Both the position numbers and the translations under genes were made by a program. Under the pieces are notes generated by a model. It saw only the letters and a list, made by a program, of their open reading frames with translations. It searched no databases and was not told the DNA's origin. 64,000 nucleotides of DNA from JADKAV01 sp041393775 (GTDB taxonomy: Bacteria > Actinomycetota > Actinomycetes > S36-B12 > UBA10799): positions 62,001-126,000 of the forward strand of contig JAWKJM010000005.1 of NCBI GenBank assembly GCA_041393775.1, read 5' to 3'. Positions 42,775-51,611 of this stretch are shown piece by piece. Each line of letters opens with the position of its first letter. The stretch's first letter is position 1.

Positions 42775-44460
42775 TCAGAGATCCACCTCGAACTCGCCAG
42801 CCTCGAGCCGCGCCCTGATCAGAGCCAGGAACCGGGCCGCGTCCGCGCCGTCGACGAGCCTGTGGTCGTACGTCAGCGCCAAGAAGACCATCGACCGAAC
42901 CGCGATCGTGTCCTTGCCCATGTCGTCGGTCACCACCACCGGACGTCGCACCACCGCACCGGTGCCGAGGATCCCGACCTGTGGCTGATTGATGATCGGG
43001 GTGTCGAACAGCGCCCCCCGACTGCCGGTGTTGGTCAGGGTGAACGTTCCTCCGGACAGTTCGTCCGGGCTCACCTTGTTGGTCCTCGTCCGTTCCGCGA
43101 GGTCGGCGATCTTGCGGGCCAGTCCGGCGATGTTCAGGTCGCCGGCGTTACGTATCACCGGGACCAGGAGCCCTCGCTCGGTGTCCACCGCGACCCCGAG
43201 ATGCTCGCCGTCGTGATAGGTCACCGTCCCGGCGTCCATGTCCATCGACGCGTTGATACTGGGGAACTGCTTGAGCGCCTCACACGTCGCCTTGGCGAAG
43301 AACGGCATGAAGGACAGTTTCACGCCTTCCCTGGCCAGGAAGTCCGCCTTCACCCGGTCGCGCAACAGCGCGATCCGGGTGACATCGACCTCCATGACGG
43401 TGGTCAGCTGGGCAGATACGTCCAGCGATTCCACCATGCGGGTGGCGATCAGCTTGCGCAGTCGGCTTATCGGCTCGGTCCGGCCGCGCAAGTGCGCCTG
43501 GTCGGGGCGACTCGGCTGTGCGGGCGCTGGCGCCGGTGCTGTCTGGGCAGGGGCCGTCTGCTTGGCTGCCGCGGCCGCGAGCACGTCCTGCTTGCGGATA
43601 CGGCCGCCTACGCCCGAGCCGCTCACCGTGGCGAGGTCGACGCCCTTTTCATTGGCGAGTTTGCGCACGATCGGCGTGACGTACACGGCGCTGTCCTGGC
43701 TCTGCGCGGCCGGCTGTGGTGCTGCTGGAGCGGGTTCGGGAACGGGAGCGGCTGGTACTGGAGCCGCTGGTGCGGCAGGAGCTGCGGGCGCGGCCGGTGC
43801 CGGCGCTGCCGCAGGTTCGGGAGCAGCGGGGGCGGGCGGGGCGGCGCCCGGTGCCCCGACCACAGCGAGCACCGATCCGACCTCGACGGTCTCGTCCTCG
43901 TTGACCCGGATCTCTGCGAGCACCCCGGCGACCGGGGAGGGGATCTCGGTGTCGACCTTGTCGGTACTCACTTCCAGCAGAGGCTCATCGACGGCGACTT
44001 CGTCGCCGACCTGCTTGAGCCAGCGGGTGACTGTGCCCTCCGTGACGCTCTCCCCAAGGGCCGGGAGTTGCACCGACACGCCTTCGGATGGCGTCGATGG
44101 GGCCGGGGCGGGGGGCGCATCTGCGGCCGCCGGCGCAGGAGTCGCTTCCGGTGCGGGCGGCGGCGTCGACGACGGCTCTTGCTGCGCGGGGGGCGCCGAC
44201 TCAGCGGTGGCGGGTGTCTCATCCGCACCAGCGATCACGGCGAGCACACCACCGACTTCGACGACTTCGTCCTCGCCGGCAGCAATCTCGGTGAGGACGC
44301 CGCTGGCCGGTGAGGGGATCTCGGTGTCGACTTTGTCCGTGCTGACCTCGAGCAGGGGTTCGTCGGCACTGACGGTGTCGCCGACTTGCTTGAGCCAGCG
44401 GGTGACGGTTCCCTCGGTGACGCTCTCACCGAGTTGGGGCATCGTGACCGACGTCGCCAT
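42775..44460 (-). CDS. sucB: Dihydrolipoamide acyltransferase (E2) of a 2-oxoacid dehydrogenase complex
   Basis: E2 component of 561 residues carrying acyl groups on lipoyl-lysine. Two N-terminal lipoyl domains each contain DKVDTEIPSP (lysine targets near residues 43 and 160), joined by Ala/Pro-rich linkers. A peripheral subunit-binding domain follows (VTPIVRKLANEKGVDLATVS to GRIRKQDVL). The C-terminal catalytic domain has LTYDHRLVDGADAARFL with the catalytic His/Asp pair. In mycobacteria the protein at this locus serves both pyruvate dehydrogenase and peroxynitrite-reductase complexes, so succinyltransferase versus acetyltransferase cannot be decided here. Lpd lies 15 bases upstream. Confidence 0.94.
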   Translation of the reverse strand: MATSVTMPQLGESVTEGTVTRWLKQVGDTVSADEPLLEVSTDKVDTEIPSPASGVLTEIAAGEDEVVEVGGVLAVIAGADETPATAESAPPAQQEPSSTPPPAPEATPAPAAADAPPAPAPSTPSEGVSVQLPALGESVTEGTVTRWLKQVGDEVAVDEPLLEVSTDKVDTEIPSPVAGVLAEIRVNEDETVEVGSVLAVVGAPGAAPPAPAAPEPAAAPAPAAPAAPAAPAAPVPAAPVPEPAPAAPQPAAQSQDSAVYVTPIVRKLANEKGVDLATVSGSGVGGRIRKQDVLAAAAAKQTAPAQTAPAPAPAQPSRPDQAHLRGRTEPISRLRKLIATRMVESLDVSAQLTTVMEVDVTRIALLRDRVKADFLAREGVKLSFMPFFAKATCEALKQFPSINASMDMDAGTVTYHDGEHLGVAVDTERGLLVPVIRNAGDLNIAGLARKIADLAERTRTNKVSPDELSGGTFTLTNTGSRGALFDTPIINQPQVGILGTGAVVRRPVVVTDDMGKDTIAVRSMVFLALTYDHRLVDGADAARFLALIRARLEAGEFEVDL

Positions 44461-44475
44461 GTTCTCTCCTTGGGA

Positions 44476-45846
44476 TCAGGCGTGGGCGTGCAGGGGTTTG
44501 CCGGCGAGGGCCAGGTGGGCTTCGCCCAGTGCCTCGTTCTGCGTGGGATGAGCATGCACCAAGGCCGCGACATCCTCGGGGTAGGCCTCCCAGTTGTAGA
44601 TGAGCTGGCCTTCGCCGATCAGTTCGCCGACGCGGCTGCCGACCATATGGATGCCGACCACCGGTCCGTCCTTCTGGCGGACCAACTTGATGAACCCGGT
44701 AGTCGCCAGGATCTGACTCTTGCCGTTGCCGCCGAGGTTGTACTCGTAGGTCTCGATCTCCCCGAACCTGGCCTTGGCCTGCGGCTCGGTGTACCCGACG
44801 GACGCGACCTCGGGTTCGCAGTATGTGACCCGGGGGATCCCGGCCTCATCGATCGGTGCCGGATTGAGGCCGGCCAGGTGCTCGGCGACATAGATGCCCT
44901 GCGCGAAACCGCGGTGAGCCAACTGCAGGCCAGGCACTATGTCGCCGACGGCATACACGCCGGGCACATTGGTCTGCAGGTTCTGATCGACTGGTACGAA
45001 ACCCCGGTCGAGGCTCACACCGTTCTCCTCGTAGCCGATGTCGCTGGTCCGAGGGCCGCGGCCGACCGCCACCAGGAGCACATCTGCGGTGACCTGCTTC
45101 CCATCCTCCAGGCTGATGGTCACGCCCTTGTCGTCCTGGGTCGCCGAGGCGAACCGGACGCCGGTGTGGAAGGTGATCTTCCGCTTGCGGAAGGCGCGCT
45201 CCAGAGTCTTCGAGCAGGCCTCGTCCTCGGAGGGGACGAGGTGGGGCAATGCTTCAACGATCGTCACCTGGGTCCCGAACGAGGTCCACACACTGGCGAA
45301 CTCGACCCCGATCACCCCGCCGCCGAGCACGATCGCCGAATCGGGCACCCAATCCAGTTGCAGGGCCTGGTCGCTGGTGATGATCCGCCCACCGATCTCC
45401 AGGCCGGGCAGGGAACGGGCGTATGAGCCGGTCGCGAGCACGACGTTCTTGCCCCGGTACACCTGACCGGCGACATCGACCGAGTCGGTACCCACCAACT
45501 TGCCGGTGCCCGTGACGTAGGTGATGTCACGGCCCTTGACCAAGCCCTGCAGCCCTTTGTAGAGGCGGCTGACAACTGAGTCGCGGTACTTGTTGACCGC
45601 GGGCATGTCGATACCCTGCAAAGTCGCTTGGACCCCGAAGGCCTCACTCTCCCGGGCAGAGTCTGCGACCTCGGCGGCGTGGAGCAACGCTTTGGTAGGA
45701 ATGCAGCCCCGGTGCAGGCAGGTGCCGCCGACTTTGTCCTCTTCGATCAGGGCGACCTTCATGCCCAGTTGCGATGCTCGCAGTGCGCAGGCGTAGCCAC
45801 CGCTGCCGCCGCCCAGAATCACGATGTCGAACAATTCCTCGGACAC
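44476..45846 (-). CDS. lpd: Dihydrolipoyl dehydrogenase (E3)
   Basis: Flavoprotein disulfide reductase of 456 residues that reoxidises dihydrolipoamide with NAD+. It has the FAD motif IVILGGGSGGYACAL, redox disulfide GGTCLHRGCIPTK near residue 42, NAD motif IVLGGGVIGVEFASVW, and the C-terminal HAHPTQNEALGEAH with the catalytic His-Glu pair. GTG 45846, with GAGGAG four bases ahead, is chosen over GTG 45858. It forms a two-gene operon with the E2 gene. Confidence 0.97.
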   Translation of the reverse strand: MSEELFDIVILGGGSGGYACALRASQLGMKVALIEEDKVGGTCLHRGCIPTKALLHAAEVADSARESEAFGVQATLQGIDMPAVNKYRDSVVSRLYKGLQGLVKGRDITYVTGTGKLVGTDSVDVAGQVYRGKNVVLATGSYARSLPGLEIGGRIITSDQALQLDWVPDSAIVLGGGVIGVEFASVWTSFGTQVTIVEALPHLVPSEDEACSKTLERAFRKRKITFHTGVRFASATQDDKGVTISLEDGKQVTADVLLVAVGRGPRTSDIGYEENGVSLDRGFVPVDQNLQTNVPGVYAVGDIVPGLQLAHRGFAQGIYVAEHLAGLNPAPIDEAGIPRVTYCEPEVASVGYTEPQAKARFGEIETYEYNLGGNGKSQILATTGFIKLVRQKDGPVVGIHMVGSRVGELIGEGQLIYNWEAYPEDVAALVHAHPTQNEALGEAHLALAGKPLHAHA

Positions 45847-45910
45847 GTTTCTCCTCACGTCGTTGCTTCTGGCATCTTCTCAGCAGAAGACCGCTGGGGC
45901 TACCCGTAAC

Positions 45911-47377
45911 CTATCCGGCCGAGCCACGGGCCAACTGGATCAAGGTCCGGGCGGCGAACCCGGTGCCACCGCGCGGGGTGAATCCATGGGCGCCCGACTC
46001 GTTGAAAGCCGGTCCGGCGATGTCCAGATGCGCCCATGCCACGTCGTCGGGTACGAACGACTGCAGGAACAGCCCGGCGACCAGCATCCCGCCGTACTGT
46101 TCGCCGATGTTCTTCAAGTCGGCGATCGGGGACTTGAGACTGGCTCGCAGGCTCGCAGGCAACGGCATCGGCCAGAACGGCTCACCGGCGATTCGTCCCG
46201 CCTCCCGGATCCGGCCGCCGAGTTCGTCGTCGTTGGTCATGACCGCGGCAACGTGAGCCCCCAAAGCGATCATCTGGGCCCCCGTGAGCGTGGCCACATC
46301 GATGATCGCGTCGGGCTTCGCCTCGGCCGCGAGCACCAGCGCATCGGCCATCACCAACCTGCCCTCCGCGTCGGTGTTCAGCACCTCCACCGTCTTGCCG
46401 TTGCGCATGGTGATCACGTCTCCGGGCCGTTGCGCCGTTCCGCTGGGCATGTTCTCGGCGCAAGCGAGATACGCGCTGATGCGAACGGGCAGTCCCGCTT
46501 CGGCGATGGTCCTGGTGGCTGCAAGCACCGCGGCGGCACCGGCCATGTCACACTTCATGGTCTCCATCGACTTGGCCGGCTTCAGGGACAAGCCCCCGGA
46601 GTCGAACGTGATGCCCTTGCCGACGAACGCGAGGTGGCGTTCGGCCCCTTTCGGTGCGTACTCGAGGTGTATGAGCCGTGGAGGATTCGCCGACCCCTGT
46701 CCCACGCCCACCATCCCGCCCATGGACTCCTTGAGCAGGCGTTCCATGTCCCAGACCGTGACTTTGACAGGCAAGCCCTTGAGTTCCTTCTTGGCGGTAG
46801 CGGCGAAGGCCACCGGAGTGAGTCGCACGGGTGGCTCGTTGACCAGGTCACGAGCCAGGGTCGTCGCCCTAACGTCGGCGAGGGCGTCGCGTTTGGTCTG
46901 GGACCTGACCGCGCGCGGAGCGGTTGTCGCCACCACGATGGAACCGGGCGCATCTTTTGCCTGCTTGCCGCTGATGCGCAGCGGCACGTGGGCTCCCAGC
47001 AATGCGCCCTCGCAGACGGCCGCCAACTTCGCCCGGCTGTTGCTCGGCAGCGCGATCACCACCGTCTTCACGGTTCCGGCTTCACGCACCGCCGCACCCG
47101 CTGCCTCCCGCAGGCCCTCGGCGTCCGGCTTGTCGGCGACTCCGACGGCGATCACAGAGTCCGCAGTCAGACCGGTCGGCGACGGAATCCGCCAGGTGTG
47201 GCCCACCTCTGCGCTGCATCCCACGCGTTCCAGGTCGCTGGTCACACTGCGCCGCACCGTGGCGGGAAGGGCGCCACTGACGATCTCAAGGCGGTCGCCT
47301 CGCTTGGCCACTCCGACCACCAGGGCCTGTGCCCGGGTGGAGGTGACGTCGGCATCGCTGATGCGCAGTGTGGTCAC
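45911..47377 (-). CDS. pepA: Leucyl aminopeptidase (M17)
   Basis: Hexameric two-metal cytosolic aminopeptidase of 488 residues. Metal and catalytic motifs are intact: GKGITFDSGGLSLKP (Lys and Asp ligands), MKCDMAGAAAVL and NTDAEGRLVMADAL (the family signature). The N-terminal domain (about residues 1-170) is the less conserved macro-like domain. The GTG start has an AGGAGGAG ribosome site. It diverges from gcvT with a 59-base gap, in keeping with the order I recall for actinomycetes. Confidence 0.96.
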   Translation of the reverse strand: MTTLRISDADVTSTRAQALVVGVAKRGDRLEIVSGALPATVRRSVTSDLERVGCSAEVGHTWRIPSPTGLTADSVIAVGVADKPDAEGLREAAGAAVREAGTVKTVVIALPSNSRAKLAAVCEGALLGAHVPLRISGKQAKDAPGSIVVATTAPRAVRSQTKRDALADVRATTLARDLVNEPPVRLTPVAFAATAKKELKGLPVKVTVWDMERLLKESMGGMVGVGQGSANPPRLIHLEYAPKGAERHLAFVGKGITFDSGGLSLKPAKSMETMKCDMAGAAAVLAATRTIAEAGLPVRISAYLACAENMPSGTAQRPGDVITMRNGKTVEVLNTDAEGRLVMADALVLAAEAKPDAIIDVATLTGAQMIALGAHVAAVMTNDDELGGRIREAGRIAGEPFWPMPLPASLRASLKSPIADLKNIGEQYGGMLVAGLFLQSFVPDDVAWAHLDIAGPAFNESGAHGFTPRGGTGFAARTLIQLARGSAG

Positions 47378-47436
47378 GTGCTCCTCCTAAATCCGTTCCA
47401 ACCCTATGCTCCCGCGGCTGCCGATACCGTGGACCA

Positions 47437-48495
47437 ATGCCGACTGATGCTCCGCTGCTGTCCCCGCTCGACGCCCGGCACCGCGCTGCCGGGGCCAAGT
47501 TCGCCGATTTCGCGGGCTGGTCCATGCCCTTGGAGTACCTGGGAGTGGTTGCAGAACACGCCTCGGTGCGGGAGGCCGTCGGTGTCTTCGACGTCTCGCA
47601 TCTGGGGACCCTGATGGTCGCCGGTGACCGTGCAGCGCTGAACACCGTCGTGTCGAACGACCTGGGCAGGATCGGCGACGGACAGGCCCAGTACACGTTG
47701 GTGCTCACGCCCGACGGTGGCGTGGTAGACGATCTGATCGTCTACCAGATCAGCTCCGAGGAGTTCATCCTGGTCCCCAATGCGGCGAACTGCGATGCGG
47801 TGGCGGCTGCTGTGGCACAGGCGGGGCTGTCCGTGCGGGATGTGACCCGGGCGACGGCCGTCATTGCCGTGCAGGGGCCCGCTTCCGACGCGCTGGTTTC
47901 GGCTCTGGGCGTACCGCAGTTGGACTACATGGAATTCGGCCGAGCCACCGTCGCGGGCGCGGAAGTGACAGTCTGCCGCACCGGCTACACCGGTGAACGC
48001 GGTGTAGAACTTCTGGTACCTGCGGACTCGGCGGCAACCGTGTGGGACGCAGTCGTCGCAGGTGGCGCCCAGCCGTGCGGCCTCGGAGCCCGCGACACTC
48101 TGCGCACCGAGATGGGCTATCCGTTGCACGGCCACGAACTGTCGCGGGAGGCGCCCGCCCGATGGTCGTCGGTGGGGTGGGCCGTCGCCGTTGACAAGGG
48201 CGAGTTCCAGGGCCGTGACGCCTATCAGAGCACGGCGCCGCTGCGCAAGATTCTCGGTCTGCGGTTGCTGGACCGCGGGGTACCGCGTGCGGACATGGAG
48301 GTCACCGCGCAGGGCAGCGTGTGCGGACGCACGACCAGCGGCACTTTCTCTCCGACCCTCAAAGCCGGAATCGCTCTTGCCCGGGTGGAGCAGTCGGTGA
48401 TGGTCGGGGATCGCGTAGAGATACAGGTCCGCGGCAGGAGTCTTGCAGCAGAAGTGGTCCGGCCGCCCTTCGTCGAGTCACACGTCCGCGGCTAG
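47437..48495 (+). CDS. gcvT: Aminomethyltransferase of the glycine cleavage system (T protein)
   Basis: Folate-dependent T protein of 352 residues that takes the aminomethyl group from H protein to form methylene-THF and ammonia. Motifs: KFADFAGWSMPLEY at the N terminus, FDVSHLGTLMV, YTLVLTPDGGVVDDLIVYQI, CRTGYTGERGVELLVP and GLGARDTLRTEMGYPLHGHE with the folate-binding Arg/Glu residues. ATG 47437 has TACCGT six bases upstream (leaderless). GcvP and GcvH are not in the window. Its last 18 bases overlap the CobT-like gene on the other strand. Confidence 0.95.
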   Translation: MPTDAPLLSPLDARHRAAGAKFADFAGWSMPLEYLGVVAEHASVREAVGVFDVSHLGTLMVAGDRAALNTVVSNDLGRIGDGQAQYTLVLTPDGGVVDDLIVYQISSEEFILVPNAANCDAVAAAVAQAGLSVRDVTRATAVIAVQGPASDALVSALGVPQLDYMEFGRATVAGAEVTVCRTGYTGERGVELLVPADSAATVWDAVVAGGAQPCGLGARDTLRTEMGYPLHGHELSREAPARWSSVGWAVAVDKGEFQGRDAYQSTAPLRKILGLRLLDRGVPRADMEVTAQGSVCGRTTSGTFSPTLKAGIALARVEQSVMVGDRVEIQVRGRSLAAEVVRPPFVESHVRG

Positions 48496-49179
48496 CAGGC
48501 CCAGGTTGAGCAGTGCCAGGCCACCGAGGGCCGCGAGGCCAGCGCCGGGGCCGATCCCCGATCCCGCCCACACACCGATGTCAGCTCGGTCGAGGAAGAA
48601 CTTCTGGGCCGGCTCATCGCCGGTCGTCGGTGACTGCATCGGCGGTTTGACCGACGCCATGGCCGCGGCGGCGCTGGAGACTACACCGTCGAGCAGGACG
48701 GGCGTGCCCGATCCTGCTGCGGTCTCGATGACCGAGACCAGCACGCCAAGCGCGTGCGGCAGGGGTGCCTCAGGGTCCGCGGCGGCTGTTCGCCTGATGG
48801 CCGCCACCTTCTGCATCCACGCCAAGTCCGAGATGTCGCTGCCGTAGCCACAGACGAGTTGGGGCTCGGCGTTGAAATGGGTGCACGCCACCTGCGCGGC
48901 CGCGGTGGTCAGTCCTTTGCCGACATCGGCGAGCAGGAGCAGATCATGGTCTCCGGTGAGGTCGGCCGAGTCGGCGACTTCGATCCCCACCCCGAGGTGG
49001 TCGGCGAGTCGGGCAGTGGCAGTCCGTCCGCCCCGCGTGGCTTCGCGCCACTGTTGACCGTAGTCATCGGGCAGGGTGGAGATCGCGGTGGGGTCGTCAG
49101 CGCAAACCACGACCAGCAGCGGGTTCTGCGGCCTCGGTGTCGTGCTCACGGACCGCCACCACTCGACGGGTCCGATCAC
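48478..49179 (-). CDS. Reduced CobT-like protein (nicotinate-nucleotide-DMB phosphoribosyltransferase family)
   Basis: A 233-residue relative of CobT, which activates dimethylbenzimidazole for cobalamin assembly; full CobT is about 350 residues. It keeps the mid-to-C-terminal pattern LLLLADVGKGLTTAAAQVA, LAWMQKVAAIRR, GTPVLLDGVVSSAAAAMASV and ends AGSGIGPGAGLAALGGLALL. The family's catalytic glutamate in the final GEG(T/S)GA motif is replaced (GPGAGL), and the N-terminal third is missing, so catalysis is doubtful. The GTG start overlaps the P450 stop (GTGA), so it is cotranslated with that gene. cobS and cobU, expected nearby, are absent from the window. Confidence 0.65.
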   Translation of the reverse strand: MIGPVEWWRSVSTTPRPQNPLLVVVCADDPTAISTLPDDYGQQWREATRGGRTATARLADHLGVGIEVADSADLTGDHDLLLLADVGKGLTTAAAQVACTHFNAEPQLVCGYGSDISDLAWMQKVAAIRRTAAADPEAPLPHALGVLVSVIETAAGSGTPVLLDGVVSSAAAAMASVKPPMQSPTTGDEPAQKFFLDRADIGVWAGSGIGPGAGLAALGGLALLNLGLLAADV

Positions 49180-50609
49180 CGCTGTCGCGCCCTCAGCGAG
49201 GTTGGCATCGGTACTGCCGGACGCAAGGTGATAGCCGACATCATGGGTGGGTTCGGACCGGCCGAAACGTCCAGGTGCCAGCGTCGCGCCAGGGTCGCGA
49301 GCAGTACCACGGCCTCGGTCCAGGCGAAGTGCTCACCTATGCAGCGACGGGTGGCGAATCCGAAGGGGAACCAGACACCGCGGGGTACATTGGGCGCCTT
49401 CTCATCGAACCGCCCATCCGGGTTCAGCCACCGCTGTGGTCGGAATTCCAGCGCTGCCGGCCAGAACCGCGGATCCCGGTGCAGCGCGAACTGGGACGCC
49501 AGGACCACGCTGCCGCGGGGAAGATCCCAGCCGGCCACCCGCAGGTCTGTGTCCAGCCACCGGCCGATGATCCAGGCAGGCGGGTGCAGACGCATGGATT
49601 CGGCGACCACGGCGTAGGTCCGGGGAAGGTGCGGAAGGTCTTCGGCGGTCAGCGGGCGGTCGGGCAGAGCATCCAGCTCCGCTTCCAGCCATTGTCGCTG
49701 TTCGGGGTTGTTGGACAGTAGATTCCACGCCCACGTCATCGTCAGGGCGGTCGTCTCGTGGCCCGCCAACACCAGCGTCATCGCCTCATCGCGCACTTCT
49801 TCGGCGGAGAATGCCGCAGCGCCGGTGTCGTCGGTCGCCGTGATCAGCATGCTTAGCAGGTCGTTACCGGCGCGACCGTCCGCAATCTCCGCGCGCCTCG
49901 ATTCGATGACCGCGTTGACGATCTCGTCGAGTTCCTCGATGGCCTGGGTCTCGCGGCGGCGTTGTGCGGTGGGCAGACGGGACAACGGCGAGGTCATCGG
50001 GCCGATGCCGCGTGCGAACCCCTCGAGCACCGTGGTCAGTGCGTCCGCCACATCTGAGGCTTCGCCACGCAGATCGACGCCGAAGATGGTCCGGCCGATG
50101 ATGTCGAGCGTGAGTTCGGACATGGATTCGGTCAGGTCGACCCGCTGGCCGTCCCGCCACGACGCGTCGGTCACCGCAGCCGCCTGTGTCATCTGCTCGA
50201 CGTACCCGTGGATGCGCTGATTGTGGAACAGCGGCTGGATGGCCCGGCGATGACGCATATGGGTCTGGCCGTCGGCGGTCAGCAGCCCGTCGCCGAGCAG
50301 TGGGCGGGTCAGTTGCAGACCGAGGCTCTTGCGCGTGTGCCGTCCGTTCTTGACGAAGATGTCCCAGATCGCCTCAGGCGAGAAGAGGATGTGAACATGC
50401 TCGCCTGCAAGACCGATGTGCACGATCGGTTGATGCCGGTTCGCCAGGGCCGAGAAGTACTCGTGTGGTGCGCGGCGTCCGCCCATCAGCGTCAGCAGTG
50501 CGCGCAGGCTGTTCGGTCCGGGGGGCCTCACCACGTGCGGTTGTCTGACTCGCATGGACGCCACGAGCTCGCGGGCTTGATCCCTGCGCTGGATTACGGT
50601 GCTGGCCAT
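49176..50609 (-). CDS. Cytochrome P450
   Basis: Haem-thiolate monooxygenase of 477 residues. I-helix LVLAGHETTALTMTWAW (oxygen-activating acid/Thr pair), ExxR motif VVAESMRLHPP, and haem loop PFGFATRRCIGEHFAW with the axial cysteine are intact. The N terminus is soluble. The substrate is unknown; the spacing of motifs resembles CYP102/CYP4-like class II-type enzymes found in bacteria. No ferredoxin or reductase gene is adjacent. The downstream partner is the CobT-like gene, coupled by a GTGA overlap. A well-formed leaderless promoter precedes the ATG. Confidence 0.94.
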   Translation of the reverse strand: MASTVIQRRDQARELVASMRVRQPHVVRPPGPNSLRALLTLMGGRRAPHEYFSALANRHQPIVHIGLAGEHVHILFSPEAIWDIFVKNGRHTRKSLGLQLTRPLLGDGLLTADGQTHMRHRRAIQPLFHNQRIHGYVEQMTQAAAVTDASWRDGQRVDLTESMSELTLDIIGRTIFGVDLRGEASDVADALTTVLEGFARGIGPMTSPLSRLPTAQRRRETQAIEELDEIVNAVIESRRAEIADGRAGNDLLSMLITATDDTGAAAFSAEEVRDEAMTLVLAGHETTALTMTWAWNLLSNNPEQRQWLEAELDALPDRPLTAEDLPHLPRTYAVVAESMRLHPPAWIIGRWLDTDLRVAGWDLPRGSVVLASQFALHRDPRFWPAALEFRPQRWLNPDGRFDEKAPNVPRGVWFPFGFATRRCIGEHFAWTEAVVLLATLARRWHLDVSAGPNPPMMSAITLRPAVPMPTSLRARQR

Positions 50610-50644
50610 GTTTGTAGTGTGCCTCGCCGGGACGCCCGTACCAA
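50610..50644 (-). promoter_or_regulatory. Leaderless promoter of the P450 - CobT-like operon
   Basis: Minus strand: TTGGTA (50644-50639), 17-base spacer, CACACT (50621-50616), six bases, ATG (50609). Same geometry as the abiE promoter. No inverted repeat overlaps it. Confidence 0.5.
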
Positions 50645-50753
50645 CACCGCGGCAGGTTTGCCCGGGGCCGGTCTCGCCGAATGTCGCGAAGTCATTCCGA
50701 CAGGCCGGCGGGTCCTGGTGACTTCAAGACGCCGGTCAATCCGATCACCGCGC

Positions 50754-51611
50754 TCAAGCGCCCACCGCGGGGGTCGTCGGTGCAGGCGAGCGCCCTTCCG
50801 GGCGCGCGGTGTCGGCATCTTGGAAACGCACCGGGACGTCGAAAGCCGCCCGCCGGGTCGCTCGCCGCACTGCGCGCAGCAACACCGGTCCGGCCAGCAC
50901 CGTCAGGACCGCCGTGAGCACGGCTCGCGGCACATCCCATCCCAGCGAGGTGGCGATGTTGAACGTGAACCACCGTGCAAGGTTCTCCGAAACGGGCGCA
51001 CCCGCGACGAAGGACAGGCTGCTGTTCTCACCGAGGGCCCACGGCCAGAACGACAGGTTCATCAGGAAGCCGTATGCCAGCGACGCCGCCGCGCCGTATG
51101 CGACGAGCATGGCGATCTCGACCTTGCCGCGAAGTTGGGGCAGCAGGCCGGCTCCCATCGCGAACCACCCCGCGGCCACCATCTGGAAGGGGAGCCAAGG
51201 ACCGACTCCAGCGGTCAGCAACGCCGAGGTGAACATGGCGAGGCTGCCCAGGGCGAACCCGAACGCCGGTCCGAGGGCCCGTCCGCCCAGGAGCAGCACG
51301 ACGAACATCGGTTCCAGACCCGCCACGCCCGCGCCGAGCGGACGCACCGCGGTCGCCACGGCCGCCAGCACGGCGAGCATCGCAATGCCTTTGGCGTCCA
51401 TCGCGCCGCCGCTGACCTCGGCCAGCAGCACCGCGACCACCAGTGGCAGCAGGAGCGCGAAGAACCAGGGCGCGTCGGAGGCATGATCGGCGGCCACACT
51501 CGTCGGGGTGACGACGAAGGGCCAGAAGAACGCGAGCAGGCCCACAGCGCTGACGCCCACGAGCGCCGCAACTGTGCGCCAGCGCAAGGGGGCGGCATGG
51601 ACCTGCCTCAT
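50754..51611 (-). CDS. ECF transporter substrate-binding membrane component (S component)
   Basis: Integral membrane protein of 285 residues with about six helices (VAALVGVSAVGLLAFFWPFV, FFALLLPLVVAVLLAEV, AMLAVLAAVATAVRPLG, and a long glycine-rich MFVVLLLGGRALGPAFGFAL). The GxxxG-rich helices and the position after EcfA/EcfT genes identify an S component. The start overlaps the ATPase stop (ATGA). The cobalamin riboswitch at the head of the operon suggests cobalamin or a corrinoid as ligand, although the protein is not obviously a CbrT homologue. The tail after residue 245 is charged and cytosolic. Confidence 0.8.
   Translation of the reverse strand: MRQVHAAPLRWRTVAALVGVSAVGLLAFFWPFVVTPTSVAADHASDAPWFFALLLPLVVAVLLAEVSGGAMDAKGIAMLAVLAAVATAVRPLGAGVAGLEPMFVVLLLGGRALGPAFGFALGSLAMFTSALLTAGVGPWLPFQMVAAGWFAMGAGLLPQLRGKVEIAMLVAYGAAASLAYGFLMNLSFWPWALGENSSLSFVAGAPVSENLARWFTFNIATSLGWDVPRAVLTAVLTVLAGPVLLRAVRRATRRAAFDVPVRFQDADTARPEGRSPAPTTPAVGA

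Noticed and set aside
50670..50705. CGCGAAGTCATT word resembling the right end of family C
   Set aside because: Only about 12 bases match, and the inner stem and core are absent, so chance similarity is likely.
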